Positions 1-9,434 are shown, counted from the first letter of the stretch. The stretch: 30,265 bases of DNA from Bacteroidetes bacterium UBA5697 (GCA_002420145.1 DIHL01000078.1:1-30265); one strand, 5' to 3'. A program made the numbers and translations. Notes: generated from the letters alone by a model not told the origin.

Positions 1-1703
1 CTCATAAATCCACCAGGCACGCCATGTCCAGTACTATCAGCAGTCATGTAATACAATGTTTTTCCGTCTACATGAAACCAATAAAAATCACCGCTAACAA
101 TATCCTTAGGTTTAAATACAATAAAATTTTCAGCATTCAATTTCTTTATTTCTTCTTCAATATAGCTAACGGACGTTAACATAGCATCTTGTATCCGTTT
201 AGCATAAGTAATACTATCAATGATTTCTTTATTCTTTTGCTCTAAACTAAATTTTTGTTGTTCAATTAATTGCTTTTGTGAACGTGTGGTTTTTAATCGC
301 TTATTTAAAACAACCGCGAAATAAATAACGATTAAAAGCACAATGACAACACTAACAATAATCAATGTTTGGCGTTTTTCTTTTTCAGCAACAATTGCTG
401 CTTCCGCTTTTTTTATGAGTTGTTGCTTTTGTAATTGCTTGTCGTATTCATACTGACTTTCTTTTTTAAACAATTCTCGTTGTTGTTCTTCTCCAACCAC
501 TTCTTCTTTTAAATGTGTATAGGTTTTTAAATAATAATAAGCACTGTCCTTATTATTCAGCATTTCGTAACAAGTTGCTAATCGTTTAGCCGACTCGTAT
601 TGTTCGCTAATCGCTTTTAAATTTTTTGAAATGGAATACGCGTTTTGAAATTGAGGAATGGCATTTTTAAAATTATGTTCCTTTACATACACATCCCCTA
701 TTCCACTGTAACCATATATCAACCCAAACTGATTTCCAACTTTACTATTAATCACAATAGAACCTTGAAAGTAAACTTTTGCAGAATCTAAAATACTTTT
801 GCGAATAGGAGCATTTGATTTATAATTAATATTTAATGCCACAATTGATAAAGAATCATCTGACAAAACTGACATCATATCATAAATAGTTCCAATATTA
901 ATATGAGCTATCGAAATACCAATTTGATCGCCTCCTCGAATATGATAATCTTTGCTTTTTTCAAAAAACTTTAAAGCTTTAATCAAATCATGATTATCCA
1001 TAAACACATTTCCCAAACCATTATAGGAAACAGCAATACCACGATTATTTTGAAAACGTTGATGAAGACTTAAAGCTTTAAATAAATATTTTTTTGAAGA
1101 TTCTTTTTCGTTCAATCGATTATATACTTTTCCTATATAATTACAAACATCAGCAATACCAGCGCTGTCTCTTATATTACCATACGTTTTTAAAGCTTGT
1201 AAAAAGTTATCTAATGATTTTGGGAAATCACTTAAATCATAAAATACATTTCCTGTTTTAGCATACGTATCAGCTAATCCTTTTTTATTATCTGTTTCCT
1301 GAAATAAACTTAAACTAATCGCATGATGAGGTAAGGCTTGCTTATACTCACTTTTATGCCATAATACCAAACCTATTAAATTATGAGCAACCGCTAATTC
1401 ATTTTTTAAATTTGGTTGTTGAGCAATAGCAATGGTTTGATTTAGGTAATAATCCGAACTATCATAATTACTTTGACTTTCGAAAATAAATCCTAATTGA
1501 TTATTGGAGGCAGCAATCCCTTTTGCATACTGTTTTTGAGTACTGAATTGTAAAGCTTGATGAGCAAATTGCAGAGCTTTAGCAACTTCACTTTTTTTTA
1601 ATACCTCATTACTTTGAGTTATTAAACTAAACACCTTAACTGAATCTTGAGAAAAAACAGAACGAATAGCAAAAATGAGTATAAAAAGTAGATGTTTTTT
1701 CAT
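1..1703 (-). CDS. TPR-containing SpoIIE-family (PP2C-like) protein phosphatase, truncated at window edge
   Basis: Translating the minus strand from the ATG at 1703 gives an open frame of 567 codons with no stop, running off the left edge, so the C-terminal part of the catalytic domain is missing. Residues 1-19 form a signal peptide (MKKHLLFILIFAIRSVFSQ). Residues of about 30-410 are repeated helical TPR units with patterns such as YNGLGNVF and GDVYVKEHNF. One membrane helix follows at about 444-464, then a short coiled coil (QKQLIEQQKFSLEQKN), then IQDAMLTS and the start of a PP2C/SpoIIE domain with FKPKDIVSGDFYWF and ADSTGHGVPGG. Asp556 in the latter is the expected metal ligand. The family dephosphorylates serine/threonine, usually in partner-switching signalling; here a periplasmic TPR sensor would report through the membrane to a cytoplasmic phosphatase. 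The target is unknown. A TATGTTTG -7 element lies 15 bases upstream of the start. Confidence 0.88.
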   Translation of the reverse strand, partial: MKKHLLFILIFAIRSVFSQDSVKVFSLITQSNEVLKKSEVAKALQFAHQALQFSTQKQYAKGIAASNNQLGFIFESQSNYDSSDYYLNQTIAIAQQPNLKNELAVAHNLIGLVLWHKSEYKQALPHHAISLSLFQETDNKKGLADTYAKTGNVFYDLSDFPKSLDNFLQALKTYGNIRDSAGIADVCNYIGKVYNRLNEKESSKKYLFKALSLHQRFQNNRGIAVSYNGLGNVFMDNHDLIKALKFFEKSKDYHIRGGDQIGISIAHINIGTIYDMMSVLSDDSLSIVALNINYKSNAPIRKSILDSAKVYFQGSIVINSKVGNQFGLIYGYSGIGDVYVKEHNFKNAIPQFQNAYSISKNLKAISEQYESAKRLATCYEMLNNKDSAYYYLKTYTHLKEEVVGEEQQRELFKKESQYEYDKQLQKQQLIKKAEAAIVAEKEKRQTLIIVSVVIVLLIVIYFAVVLNKRLKTTRSQKQLIEQQKFSLEQKNKEIIDSITYAKRIQDAMLTSVSYIEEEIKKLNAENFIVFKPKDIVSGDFYWFHVDGKTLYYMTADSTGHGVPGGFM

Positions 1704-1717
1704 CTTTTAAGATATAC

Positions 1718-1725
1718 CAAACATA
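1718..1725 (-). promoter_or_regulatory. Promoter -7 element (TATGTTTG) for the TPR/SpoIIE gene
   Basis: The minus strand reads TATGTTTG, matching the Bacteroidota -7 consensus TAnnTTTG, 15 bases upstream of the ATG at 1703. A TTTG that could serve as the -33 element lies at 1748-1751 with a 22-base spacer, slightly longer than the usual 19-21. The leader would be very short. Confidence 0.5.
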
Positions 1726-1763
1726 CGATTTTTATCCAAAATTGCCTCAAATCATACAAACAA

Positions 1764-1795
1764 AAAAGCCATTCGCTAATTCACGAATGGCTTTT
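1764..1795 (-). terminator. Intrinsic terminator of the YfhO-family gene
   Basis: A 12-bp perfect stem (AAAAGCCATTCG with CGAATGGCTTTT) and an 8-base loop are followed on the minus strand by a T-rich run (TTTTTTG). It lies just past the stop of the gene ending at 1812 and before the promoter of the next minus-strand gene. Confidence 0.9.
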
Positions 1796-1811
1796 AAAAG
1801 ATACCTGATTC

Positions 1812-4373
1812 TTAAATAGCTAATTCTTTCTTTTTAGTTGCAAAAAATAAACCACCTCCAACTGCTATTAAAACTAAAATAGAACCTATCATGGCAATCG
1901 TATTACCTGTTCTATATGACTTTGGTTCAAATTTAAACTCCACTTTATGTTTTCCTGCTGGAATTTCCATACCTCGTAATACATAATTTACACAAGTATG
2001 AGGAGTTAATTTTCCATCAATATATGCATCCCACCCTTTAGGATAATAAATTTCAGAAAACACTGCAAATCCTTTGTCTTTAGAATCTGTTTCGTAAACT
2101 AAGTAATTAGGCTTATAGGACTGTAAAGTAATTTTACCATCTGTATTATATGAACTTGCAACTGGAGTGATTTCTTTATTTTTTTGCTGAATCACAGCGT
2201 CACTCTTTGTATTTAAACCATATAATGCAACAATTTCAGAATCGGCATTTGCAACGGTTTTAATGTTTTTTACAAACCATGCATTACCATTAGCTTGTGG
2301 ATTTGGAATAGCAAATGTTTGATCTTTAGCAGGTACTATAACGTACTTAGTATTTAACATATTCAATACTCCTAACTTAGCCGTGTGAATTTGCATCAAC
2401 GAATCGTTTTGAACCGCTGTGTTTAAACCATCATAAAAAGCATTGATTTCTTTATCTAAATGAAAATCAATAATCTCTTGGTATTTTTTCAATTTAGCGC
2501 CATGGTATCCACCAATTGATTTATGGTAATAAGATGTTGCCGCATCGTTAAATGTGCTCGTTGATAAATTTAACACACGATAATCTAAACTCTTATCTTG
2601 TAATATTTGTTCATCAGCTGCTGATTTAGTAGGAGGAGCATCGTATTGCGCTTTAGGTACAAAGTTTTTATCATTTAAGTATCGACTAGCTACTGGCCAT
2701 AAATCGGCTAATATAAATACACCCAATGATAAAAAGAATAGCTCTAATTTTAATTTTTTAGTTAAGTATAAAAACAAAAAGATAGCTGCTAAACCCACAA
2801 AAGTTAAAGAACGACGAGCATCACTTTTAAAAATAGACTCTCTCGCTTTTTCAATATTTGATAAAAAATCAGGCATAAACTGAGCAATTTGAGCATCAGG
2901 AGCTCCGCTTTGTCTAAATTGATTCACTATTTGAGTTTCTTCGCCTGCAGGGATAAATGAGTTTGTCACAGTTGGCATAAAAGCACTGATTAAACAAAAA
3001 CCGCCAACTAACACTACCGAAATAATTAAGACTTTCTTTAAATCAATTTGAGTTTTCAAAAATGGCAAAGTAAAGGTCTCGTTTTTAGCAGCAGATTTAA
3101 TAAACTTATCTAACGCTAAAACAGCTAATAAAGGAATCGTTAACTCTGCCACAATCAATATCATTGATACAGCTCTAAACTTATTATAGCCAGGAAAATA
3201 ATCCATAAAGAAGCTAGTTAATCCCATAAAGTTTTTACCCCAAGCTAACATTACTGACATAATAGTTCCAATAATTAATGGCCATTTTAAAGGATGATCG
3301 ATAATAAATAAGCCTAAAACACATAATAAAATTACAATAGCTCCAATATAAACAGGACCACTCGTAAAAGGCTGTTCACCAAAATAAGCTGAACTCTGCG
3401 CCACTTGTTCGCGCATTTGAGGATCAACACTTTTTAAGGCATCTTTATCAACACCACCAATAGCTGCAGAAGCTCCACCTTTGAAATTAGGAATTAAAAA
3501 TGTAAAGGTTTCTCCAACACCATAACTCCATTGCGTCGCATAATCTTTATCTAAACCAGAGGTAATATTTCCTTCATTACTCTTTAAATTAGCATTCATG
3601 GTTAACTCCGTTTTGCCACGAGTTGTGTAATTTCCATATTCATAGGTTGCATATAAGCTTCCTGTGTTTGGCAAAAATCCAACAATACAAGCTGCTACAA
3701 AAATAGCTGTGCTAATAAAAAAAGGCTTAATTGCTTTTTGTTTAAATGCTACAACAAAATAGCCGATGAATACTAAACCAAATAGCATAAAGCCATAGTA
3801 AGAAATTTGGGGATGTCCTGCATTCAATTCTAATGCTAAAAACAAAGTACTCACGGCAAAACCTAACCAGTGTTTACCTCGCAGTAACAAAATAATACCA
3901 CCTAACAGTGGCGCTAAATAGCCAATTGCGTTTGCTTTGGAATTATGCCCTGCCTCTATAATAATAAAGAAATAGGAAGAAAAACCGTAGGCTAATGCAC
4001 CAATAATAGCAAGCCAAGGATTAATTTCTAGGCATAATAATAAAATAAAGAATCCTAAAAAATATAAAAACACATATCCATTTGGATGTGGTAAAAAAGC
4101 ATGAAATGCCTTATCTATATTACCTAACCAGTTGCCAGGATACACTGTGGATACCTGATAAGCTGGCATTCCTCCAAACATAGAGTTTGTCCATAATGCC
4201 TCTTGGTGCTCTGTATTTCTAAAGTCAATTACTTCCTGACTCATCCCTCTAAATCTAACAATATCACCTTGCTCTAGAGCCTTACCCGAAAAGATAGGAC
4301 TAAATTGAACAATATTAATAATAGCAAAAATGGCAATCGCTACCAAGTAAGGAAGAATTTTCTTTATGTTCAT
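1812..4373 (-). CDS. YfhO-family polytopic membrane protein (putative GT-C-type glycosyltransferase)
   Basis: The protein has 853 residues from the ATG at 4373. It has an N-terminal membrane helix (ILPYLVAIAIFAIINIVQF), a first large loop with acidic and aromatic residues (ALEQGDIVRFRGMSQEV), then about ten further hydrophobic helices. A soluble region of about 250 residues with a beta-rich end (GWDAYIDGKLTPH, PAGKHKVEFKFEP) and a last C-terminal helix before KKKELAI follow. This is the layout of the YfhO family; Bacillus/Listeria members are linked to glycosylation of lipoteichoic acid. The substrate in Bacteroidota is not known and catalysis here is inference. An upstream TTG at 4391 is in frame, but it lies inside a TATATTTG -7 promoter box and so cannot be in the transcript. 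The gene is divergent from the MsbA-like exporter, 83 bases away, which may suggest a shared envelope role. Confidence 0.85.
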   Translation of the reverse strand: MNIKKILPYLVAIAIFAIINIVQFSPIFSGKALEQGDIVRFRGMSQEVIDFRNTEHQEALWTNSMFGGMPAYQVSTVYPGNWLGNIDKAFHAFLPHPNGYVFLYFLGFFILLLCLEINPWLAIIGALAYGFSSYFFIIIEAGHNSKANAIGYLAPLLGGIILLLRGKHWLGFAVSTLFLALELNAGHPQISYYGFMLFGLVFIGYFVVAFKQKAIKPFFISTAIFVAACIVGFLPNTGSLYATYEYGNYTTRGKTELTMNANLKSNEGNITSGLDKDYATQWSYGVGETFTFLIPNFKGGASAAIGGVDKDALKSVDPQMREQVAQSSAYFGEQPFTSGPVYIGAIVILLCVLGLFIIDHPLKWPLIIGTIMSVMLAWGKNFMGLTSFFMDYFPGYNKFRAVSMILIVAELTIPLLAVLALDKFIKSAAKNETFTLPFLKTQIDLKKVLIISVVLVGGFCLISAFMPTVTNSFIPAGEETQIVNQFRQSGAPDAQIAQFMPDFLSNIEKARESIFKSDARRSLTFVGLAAIFLFLYLTKKLKLELFFLSLGVFILADLWPVASRYLNDKNFVPKAQYDAPPTKSAADEQILQDKSLDYRVLNLSTSTFNDAATSYYHKSIGGYHGAKLKKYQEIIDFHLDKEINAFYDGLNTAVQNDSLMQIHTAKLGVLNMLNTKYVIVPAKDQTFAIPNPQANGNAWFVKNIKTVANADSEIVALYGLNTKSDAVIQQKNKEITPVASSYNTDGKITLQSYKPNYLVYETDSKDKGFAVFSEIYYPKGWDAYIDGKLTPHTCVNYVLRGMEIPAGKHKVEFKFEPKSYRTGNTIAMIGSILVLIAVGGGLFFATKKKELAI

Positions 4374-4388
4374 AAATGAGGTTTTAGA

Positions 4389-4396
4389 CAAATATA
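4389..4396 (-). promoter_or_regulatory. Promoter -7 element (TATATTTG) for the YfhO-family gene
   Basis: A perfect TAnnTTTG box on the minus strand sits 15 bases upstream of the ATG at 4373. It predicts a nearly leaderless transcript and rules out the TTG at 4391 as start. No clear -33 TTTG was found at the expected distance. Confidence 0.6.
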
Positions 4397-4456
4397 AGAA
4401 ACAGTTTACTTAATAATACGTGAAAAAAGTATAATTTATTTGTATTTTAGTAGCCT

Positions 4457-6304
4457 ATGAAAAAACTATTTTCTGTTCTTAAATACACCAAAGATTATAG
4501 AGGATATACGGCCCTAAATATTGTGTTTAATATTTTCTTTGCTATTTTTTCGGTTTTTTCTATTTCACTAACCATTCCTTTTTTAGAATTAATTTTTAAA
4601 AAGGATGTAACCGACTATCAAGAAATCATTAATCAAACCTCCCCTGCTTTTAAACTTTCGATGAAGGGATTAACTGAATGGGGTTATTATCAAATGTCAT
4701 TAATGATTATTGAACAAGGTAAAGCACAAACTCTACTAATTATTTGTTTAGTGGTATTTTTAGCTACATTTCTTAAAAATATCTCTCGTTACTTTGCTAT
4801 GTATTTTTTAGCACCTATCCGTAATGGTGTAGTAAGAGATTTAAGAAACAAAATGATGAAAAAATCATTAGAGTTGCCTCTATCCTATTTTAGCGACGAA
4901 CGTAAAGGAGATATGATGAGCCGCATGACAACGGATGTAATTGAGATTGAATGGAGCATTATGCAGTCTTTAGAATTAATATTTAGAGAACCATTAACTA
5001 TTATCATTTCTTTAGCTACACTTATATTTATTAGTCCTTATTTAACGCTATATGTTTTTTTATTATTACCAGTAGCTGGTTTAGTAGTAGCCTTAGTAAG
5101 TAAAAGCTTAAAAAGTCGATCAGCTAAAGGAAAAGAAGTGTTTGGACAGCTATTTAATATCATGGAAGAAACCTTAGGTGCTTTAAAAGTCATTAAAGCA
5201 TTTACTGGCGAACGTTTTGTGCAAAATAAATTTGAGAAAGTAAATCAAAATTATAATAAAATATCAGTGAGCTTATATCGCCGTGCTGATTTAACATCGC
5301 CTATAAGTGAAACTGTTGTATTAGGTGTTTTATTATTGATTTTATACATCGGTGGCTGTATGGTATTTGATGGCACAGGAGCTTTATCTGGCGCAGCCTT
5401 TTTAGGCTATTTTGCTGTAGCATCGCAAATTGTACCTCCTATTAAACAAATTACTTTAGCTTATAATAATATTCAAAAAGGTTTAGCTTCCGAAGAGCGA
5501 ATTGATAAAATATTACAAGCCGAAAATCCTATCGTTAATAAACCTAATGCTACTAAAATTGACCATTTTGAAAAAGGTATCGAATTTAAAAATGTGTCTT
5601 TCTCCTACAAAAAAGGAGATGATGGTTATGTATTAAGAAACATTAATTTATCTATCCCAAAAGGCAAAACCATTGCTTTAGTTGGACAAAGTGGAAGCGG
5701 AAAAACGACTTTGGCAGATATGATTCCAAGATTTTATGACACTGATTTAGGAGAGATTACAATTGACGGTATTGCTTTAAAAGATTTGGATATTGAAAGT
5801 TTAAGAAAACAAATTGGTGTAGTGACTCAAGAAAGTATTTTATTTAATGATACCATTGAAAATAATATTGCTTTTGGATTAGACACCATAGATACAAATA
5901 AAGTGATAGAAGCTGCTAAAGTAGCAAATGCCCATGAGTTTATTTTACAACAGCCACAAGGCTACCAAACAAATATTGGCGACCGTGGCGGAAAATTAAG
6001 TGGCGGACAAAGACAACGTATCTCTATTGCGAGAGCTATTTTAAAAAATCCTCCTATCTTAATTTTAGATGAAGCCACTAGTGCTTTAGATACCGAAAGC
6101 GAACGTTTGGTGCAAGATGCCTTAAATAACTTAATGAAAAACAGAACCAGCATTGTGATCGCTCACCGCTTAAGCACCATTATAAACGCTGATGAAATTT
6201 TTGTAATTAACAAAGGTGAATTAGCAGAAAAAGGATCGCACCAAGAGTTATTACAAAAAGATGGCATTTATAAAAAGCTGTTTGATATGCAAAATTTCAA
6301 ATAA
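4457..6304 (+). CDS. ABC exporter, fused permease/ATPase, MsbA-like
   Basis: The 615-residue half-transporter has an N-terminal six-helix membrane domain (about residues 1-340; first helix near YTALNIVFNIFFAIFSVF) followed by an ATP-binding domain. The nucleotide-binding motifs are intact: Walker A GQSGSGKTT at 410-418, Q-loop VTQES, signature LSGGQ at 514-518, Walker B ILILDEATSALD with Asp538 and Glu539, and the H-loop IAHRLST with His570. Length and layout match MsbA/LmrA-type lipid or multidrug exporters that act as homodimers in the inner membrane. In Bacteroidota such genes are usually annotated as lipid A exporter MsbA; the lipid substrate is inferred from family resemblance only. There is a 37-residue extra segment between the first two helices (near KKDVTDYQEIINQ). 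The start ATG is followed by MKKLFSVLKY. The gene ends only 7 bases from the convergent L,D-transpeptidase-like gene, with no terminator between them. Confidence 0.9.
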   Translation: MKKLFSVLKYTKDYRGYTALNIVFNIFFAIFSVFSISLTIPFLELIFKKDVTDYQEIINQTSPAFKLSMKGLTEWGYYQMSLMIIEQGKAQTLLIICLVVFLATFLKNISRYFAMYFLAPIRNGVVRDLRNKMMKKSLELPLSYFSDERKGDMMSRMTTDVIEIEWSIMQSLELIFREPLTIIISLATLIFISPYLTLYVFLLLPVAGLVVALVSKSLKSRSAKGKEVFGQLFNIMEETLGALKVIKAFTGERFVQNKFEKVNQNYNKISVSLYRRADLTSPISETVVLGVLLLILYIGGCMVFDGTGALSGAAFLGYFAVASQIVPPIKQITLAYNNIQKGLASEERIDKILQAENPIVNKPNATKIDHFEKGIEFKNVSFSYKKGDDGYVLRNINLSIPKGKTIALVGQSGSGKTTLADMIPRFYDTDLGEITIDGIALKDLDIESLRKQIGVVTQESILFNDTIENNIAFGLDTIDTNKVIEAAKVANAHEFILQQPQGYQTNIGDRGGKLSGGQRQRISIARAILKNPPILILDEATSALDTESERLVQDALNNLMKNRTSIVIAHRLSTIINADEIFVINKGELAEKGSHQELLQKDGIYKKLFDMQNFK

Positions 6305-6311
6305 GATTCTA

Positions 6312-6887
6312 TTATTCAAAAATCCAAATTAAAGTAGGCTTAGTGACTGTTTTTAATAGTTTATCAATTTGTTTCATTAAACTATTAGCCACTACTGGAC
6401 AACCCTGACTCCAGCCCATCGTTAAATGCGAAGGATATATTTCGGTTTCTGCCACATAATCGTAAGAATGTAAAACAATATGTCGTTTAAATGCATTTGA
6501 ATTACATGTTTCTAAACCATGCATTTTGTAATGAATGTTTATTCCCCAATTACTATAAGCACGTTTTCCGATTTTGTATTTACCAAGAGATGTGCAATTA
6601 CTGCCTACAACATTACTATATATTGGCTTTTGAGAAGTGCTATTTTTACCAACTCCATGACACACTAAACCAGAATGAGAAATGCTATTAGTTTTGAAAT
6701 TGTAAATGTAAAACCTGTTTTTACCAGAGTGAGTCGAAACGTCCATTAAAAAACAAAAATTAGTATTCATTTTATGTTTTTGACAATAAGCTTTTGCCTC
6801 TGTTGCCTTTTTTAAAAGTTTCTCACTTAATTGACTATAGCCAAAACTTAAATGAAATACTAAACTATAAAATACAAACCACCTCAA
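6312..6887 (-). CDS. YkuD_2-type murein L,D-transpeptidase catalytic domain protein
   Basis: The 191-residue secreted protein has a signal peptide ending near FGYSQ. The catalytic region contains HIVLHSYDYV (His140) and WSQGCPVV (Cys163), the His/Cys pair of the YkuD_2 (L,D-transpeptidase catalytic domain) family, with LGKYKIGKRAY and INIHYKMHGLE before it. Known L,D-transpeptidases crosslink peptidoglycan or attach proteins to it in the periplasm; activity here is inferred. The start is the TTG at 6887: an in-frame TAA lies at 6900-6902, there is no ATG or GTG in between, and the next in-frame ATG (residue 40) would remove the signal peptide. The gene follows the PorE-like OmpA gene by 68 bases with no terminator or recognisable promoter between them, so co-transcription is likely and a joint role at the peptidoglycan is plausible. 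Confidence 0.82.
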   Translation of the reverse strand: MRWFVFYSLVFHLSFGYSQLSEKLLKKATEAKAYCQKHKMNTNFCFLMDVSTHSGKNRFYIYNFKTNSISHSGLVCHGVGKNSTSQKPIYSNVVGSNCTSLGKYKIGKRAYSNWGINIHYKMHGLETCNSNAFKRHIVLHSYDYVAETEIYPSHLTMGWSQGCPVVANSLMKQIDKLLKTVTKPTLIWIFE

Positions 6888-6955
6888 AGTATTACTTTTT
6901 AATTCTTGTGCTTTTACGAGGGATGATAGAGAATAGTTTCGAGAGTTTAAATAAC

Positions 6956-9223
6956 TTACTTCACAATCTTCAACTCCACCCTACGGTTTTGTTGCATTCC
7001 TTTTACATCAGCTTTGCCATTAGCTAAAGTATTGGAGGCGATTGGAGCTGTTTCGCCATAACCTTTGGCTACTAAATTTTCTTTCTTAATTCCTTTTTTT
7101 ATCAAAGCGCTTACCACTGCCTGAGATCGCAGTTGAGATAATTTTAAATTAGCAGCATCATTCCCTTTACTATCTGTGTGTCCCGATACCTCAATCACTA
7201 ACTCAGGATATTCTTTTAATAGCGTTACCAATTTATCAATCTCAACACCTGATTCTTTTCTTAAAGTAGCTTTATTAGAATCAAAGAAAATATTATTCAA
7301 GACAATCTTAGATCCTATTTCCATCTTATCCAAAATCACATCTTTTTCCATGACTGAGTATTCAGCAACTTTTGGTACATTAATGTTTTCGGAATGAAAT
7401 AAATAACCTTTTGCCTCATAAGAGATATTATAGTTTTGTCCACGATTGACGATAAAGTAATACGACCCCGAATCGATTGTCGTATAAAACGTTTCCAATA
7501 AATCTCCCGTTATATTGTCTTTTAAATTAATGTGGGCTCCTGGTATTGATTTTCCATCTTTGTTTCTCACAATACCTTTTACCGCCATGGTTCCCAATGT
7601 TTTGGTTTCCATGTTTATCATTTGTAAAATAAACTCTTTTTCAATTTCTTGATAAGAGGAATTTGGAGGAATAACTAATGATATAGAAATGGGTTGATAA
7701 CCATCCGCTTCAAAATTAACAGCATAAGTTTTTCCTTTTTGTCCAGGGGCCAAAATCATGATATACTTACCTGTTTTTTCGTTTGGTCTAATATCCTGAA
7801 CAACAATACCATCTTCGTCCATAACCATAATACGGACATTAGATGGCGTTTTATTAGTTCCATTAAAGGTTAATACTCCTTTTAATAAAGTTAAAGGCTC
7901 TGCAATTGCTCTATCAAAATCAATACGATATATATCTTTTTCGCCTAAACCATTTTTTCGGATAGAAGACACATATCCTCTTTTTCCATCGGCCGACTGC
8001 ACATAAAAAATATCATCATCGGGAGTATTAATAGGTGCTCTTAAATTTTCAGGTTCGCTCCATTTTCCTTCTTCACTTTTTGTTGATTTAAAAACATCAA
8101 AGCCTCCCATATTTTTGTGCCCTGTTGAACTAAAAAATAAGGTTACTCCATCTGGATGCAAAAAAGGAGCGTCTTCATCGGCCGCTGTATTAATTGTTGG
8201 TCCTAAATTTACTGGCAAACTCCATTGTCCGTTTGGCAATTTCACACAACGCCAAATATCTCGTCCTCCATAACCACCTTCTTTTCGGTTACTTACAAAA
8301 TATAAGGTACTACCATCTACTGCAATTGATGCATGGGTTTCCCAATCAGTAGAGTTAATCGAATTTCCTATTGGGAATAAAGAGCTCCATGTATCTCCTT
8401 CTAAATGACTCACATAAATATCGCCACCATTAATATCCTTATACACAAATAATTGATTTCCCTCGGGAGATAATCCAATATTGGCTTCGTTACCAGAAGT
8501 ATTAATAGTAGCACCAATTGATTTAGCTGAACTCCAAGTGCCATCTTTTTTCTTATAACACACATAAATATCTTCCAAATATTTATCATCATCGGTTTTT
8601 TCTCCACCCGTACTTCCTGGGCGACGTGATGTAAAAATTAATGTGGATTCATCGGCTGAAATTACAGGACTATAATCTGGGAAAGGAGAATTAACGCTAT
8701 CTCCCAAATTCACAATTAATACCCTTGCCGTATCTTTAGTTAATTCTTGAGCATTGGTGTTTTTTAATAATTGATGATCAATATCTTTAATTAACTCTTG
8801 ATTCTTCTCTCCAACTATATCTTTAAATTTTTTAAAGTAAACATAAGATGCTATAAAATTATAGTTTAATCGATAAGCCTCCCCTAATGAATAGTATGCT
8901 AGATCTGAAGCTTTTTTCTCATTGGGATCTTCAGGATTATAGTTATGGGTAACATTTTGAACGGCTTTTTCTAAATGCTGAACGGCTTTGTTTTTTTGAG
9001 AAGCAGATTGTAGGTAACACAACCCTAATTTGTAATTAATGTTAGCCGAGGAAGAATCTATTAAAAATGCTTCTTTAAAATATTTTAAAGCCAGCTCGTA
9101 ATTATTTTCAAGCATTAAATAATTACCTTGAATAAATTTTTCTCGATATGTTTTTTTATCGTTTTGGCTTTTTGCAAAAACAGAAACCAATACCAAAACA
9201 AATAAAAAAGTAATCTTCCTCAT
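6956..9223 (-). CDS. OmpA-family protein with TPR, beta-propeller and CRD domains (PorE-like)
   Basis: The 755-residue exported protein has a signal peptide (residues 1-19, ending VSVFAKSQ). TPR repeats cover about 25-150 (NYELALKYFKEAFLIDSS, YYSLGEAYRLNYNF). PD40/WD40-like propeller blades cover about 165-430, with the repeated patterns ADESTLIFTSRRPG, VDGSTLYFVSNRKEGGYGG and PDGVTLFFSSTGHKNMGG. Two carboxypeptidase-regulatory-like segments cover about 440-640. A C-terminal OmpA domain has FFDSNKATL, VSGHTDSKGNDAAN and LSQLRSQAV, including the conserved Asp and Arg that bind diaminopimelate of peptidoglycan. This order of domains is that of PorE of the type IX secretion system, though many paralogs of this layout exist in Bacteroidota and none of the T9SS core genes is in the window. 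No lipobox cysteine is present. Start ATG is at 9223, behind a TTG-N20-TATATTTG promoter. Confidence 0.88.
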   Translation of the reverse strand: MRKITFLFVLVLVSVFAKSQNDKKTYREKFIQGNYLMLENNYELALKYFKEAFLIDSSSANINYKLGLCYLQSASQKNKAVQHLEKAVQNVTHNYNPEDPNEKKASDLAYYSLGEAYRLNYNFIASYVYFKKFKDIVGEKNQELIKDIDHQLLKNTNAQELTKDTARVLIVNLGDSVNSPFPDYSPVISADESTLIFTSRRPGSTGGEKTDDDKYLEDIYVCYKKKDGTWSSAKSIGATINTSGNEANIGLSPEGNQLFVYKDINGGDIYVSHLEGDTWSSLFPIGNSINSTDWETHASIAVDGSTLYFVSNRKEGGYGGRDIWRCVKLPNGQWSLPVNLGPTINTAADEDAPFLHPDGVTLFFSSTGHKNMGGFDVFKSTKSEEGKWSEPENLRAPINTPDDDIFYVQSADGKRGYVSSIRKNGLGEKDIYRIDFDRAIAEPLTLLKGVLTFNGTNKTPSNVRIMVMDEDGIVVQDIRPNEKTGKYIMILAPGQKGKTYAVNFEADGYQPISISLVIPPNSSYQEIEKEFILQMINMETKTLGTMAVKGIVRNKDGKSIPGAHINLKDNITGDLLETFYTTIDSGSYYFIVNRGQNYNISYEAKGYLFHSENINVPKVAEYSVMEKDVILDKMEIGSKIVLNNIFFDSNKATLRKESGVEIDKLVTLLKEYPELVIEVSGHTDSKGNDAANLKLSQLRSQAVVSALIKKGIKKENLVAKGYGETAPIASNTLANGKADVKGMQQNRRVELKIVK

Positions 9224-9248
9224 ATATAGTTTAAAACAACCTACATAT

Positions 9249-9279
9249 CAAATATAGTAGTTTTATTATCCGAACACAA
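9249..9279 (-). promoter_or_regulatory. Promoter (TTG-N20-TATATTTG) of the PorE-like OmpA gene
   Basis: On the minus strand the -7 box TATATTTG (9249-9256) is preceded by TTG (9277-9279) with a 20-base spacer, matching the Bacteroidota primary sigma promoter. The box ends 25 bases upstream of the ATG at 9223. Confidence 0.65.
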
Positions 9280-9420
9280 TTTCAAAACGCATAAATAACT
9301 GATTTTTAGTATTTTTGAAAGGCAAATTAAAGCAATCATGAAACTTTGATACTATCTTTTAACAAAAAATATTTTTTTGCAAATCATTTGATATCATGTA
9401 AAACTTAAAATAATTTAAAT

Positions 9421-9428
9421 TATATTTG
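9421..9428 (+). promoter_or_regulatory. Promoter -7 element (TATATTTG) for the PorV-like gene
   Basis: A perfect TAnnTTTG box ends six bases before the ATG at 9435, implying a leaderless or nearly leaderless transcript. The in-frame TTG at 9426 is the last part of this box and is therefore not the start. No good -33 element is visible. Confidence 0.55.
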
Positions 9429-9434
9429 ATTAAG

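Noticed and set aside
6794..7027. Plus-strand open frame across the junction of the L,D-transpeptidase-like and OmpA genes
   Set aside because: It is antisense to coding sequence of both genes, with no promoter and no recognisable domain.
9380..9390. Small palindrome CAAATCATTTG upstream of the PorV-like gene
   Set aside because: Five-base A/T arms are expected by chance in such A/T-rich sequence; no second copy supports an operator.
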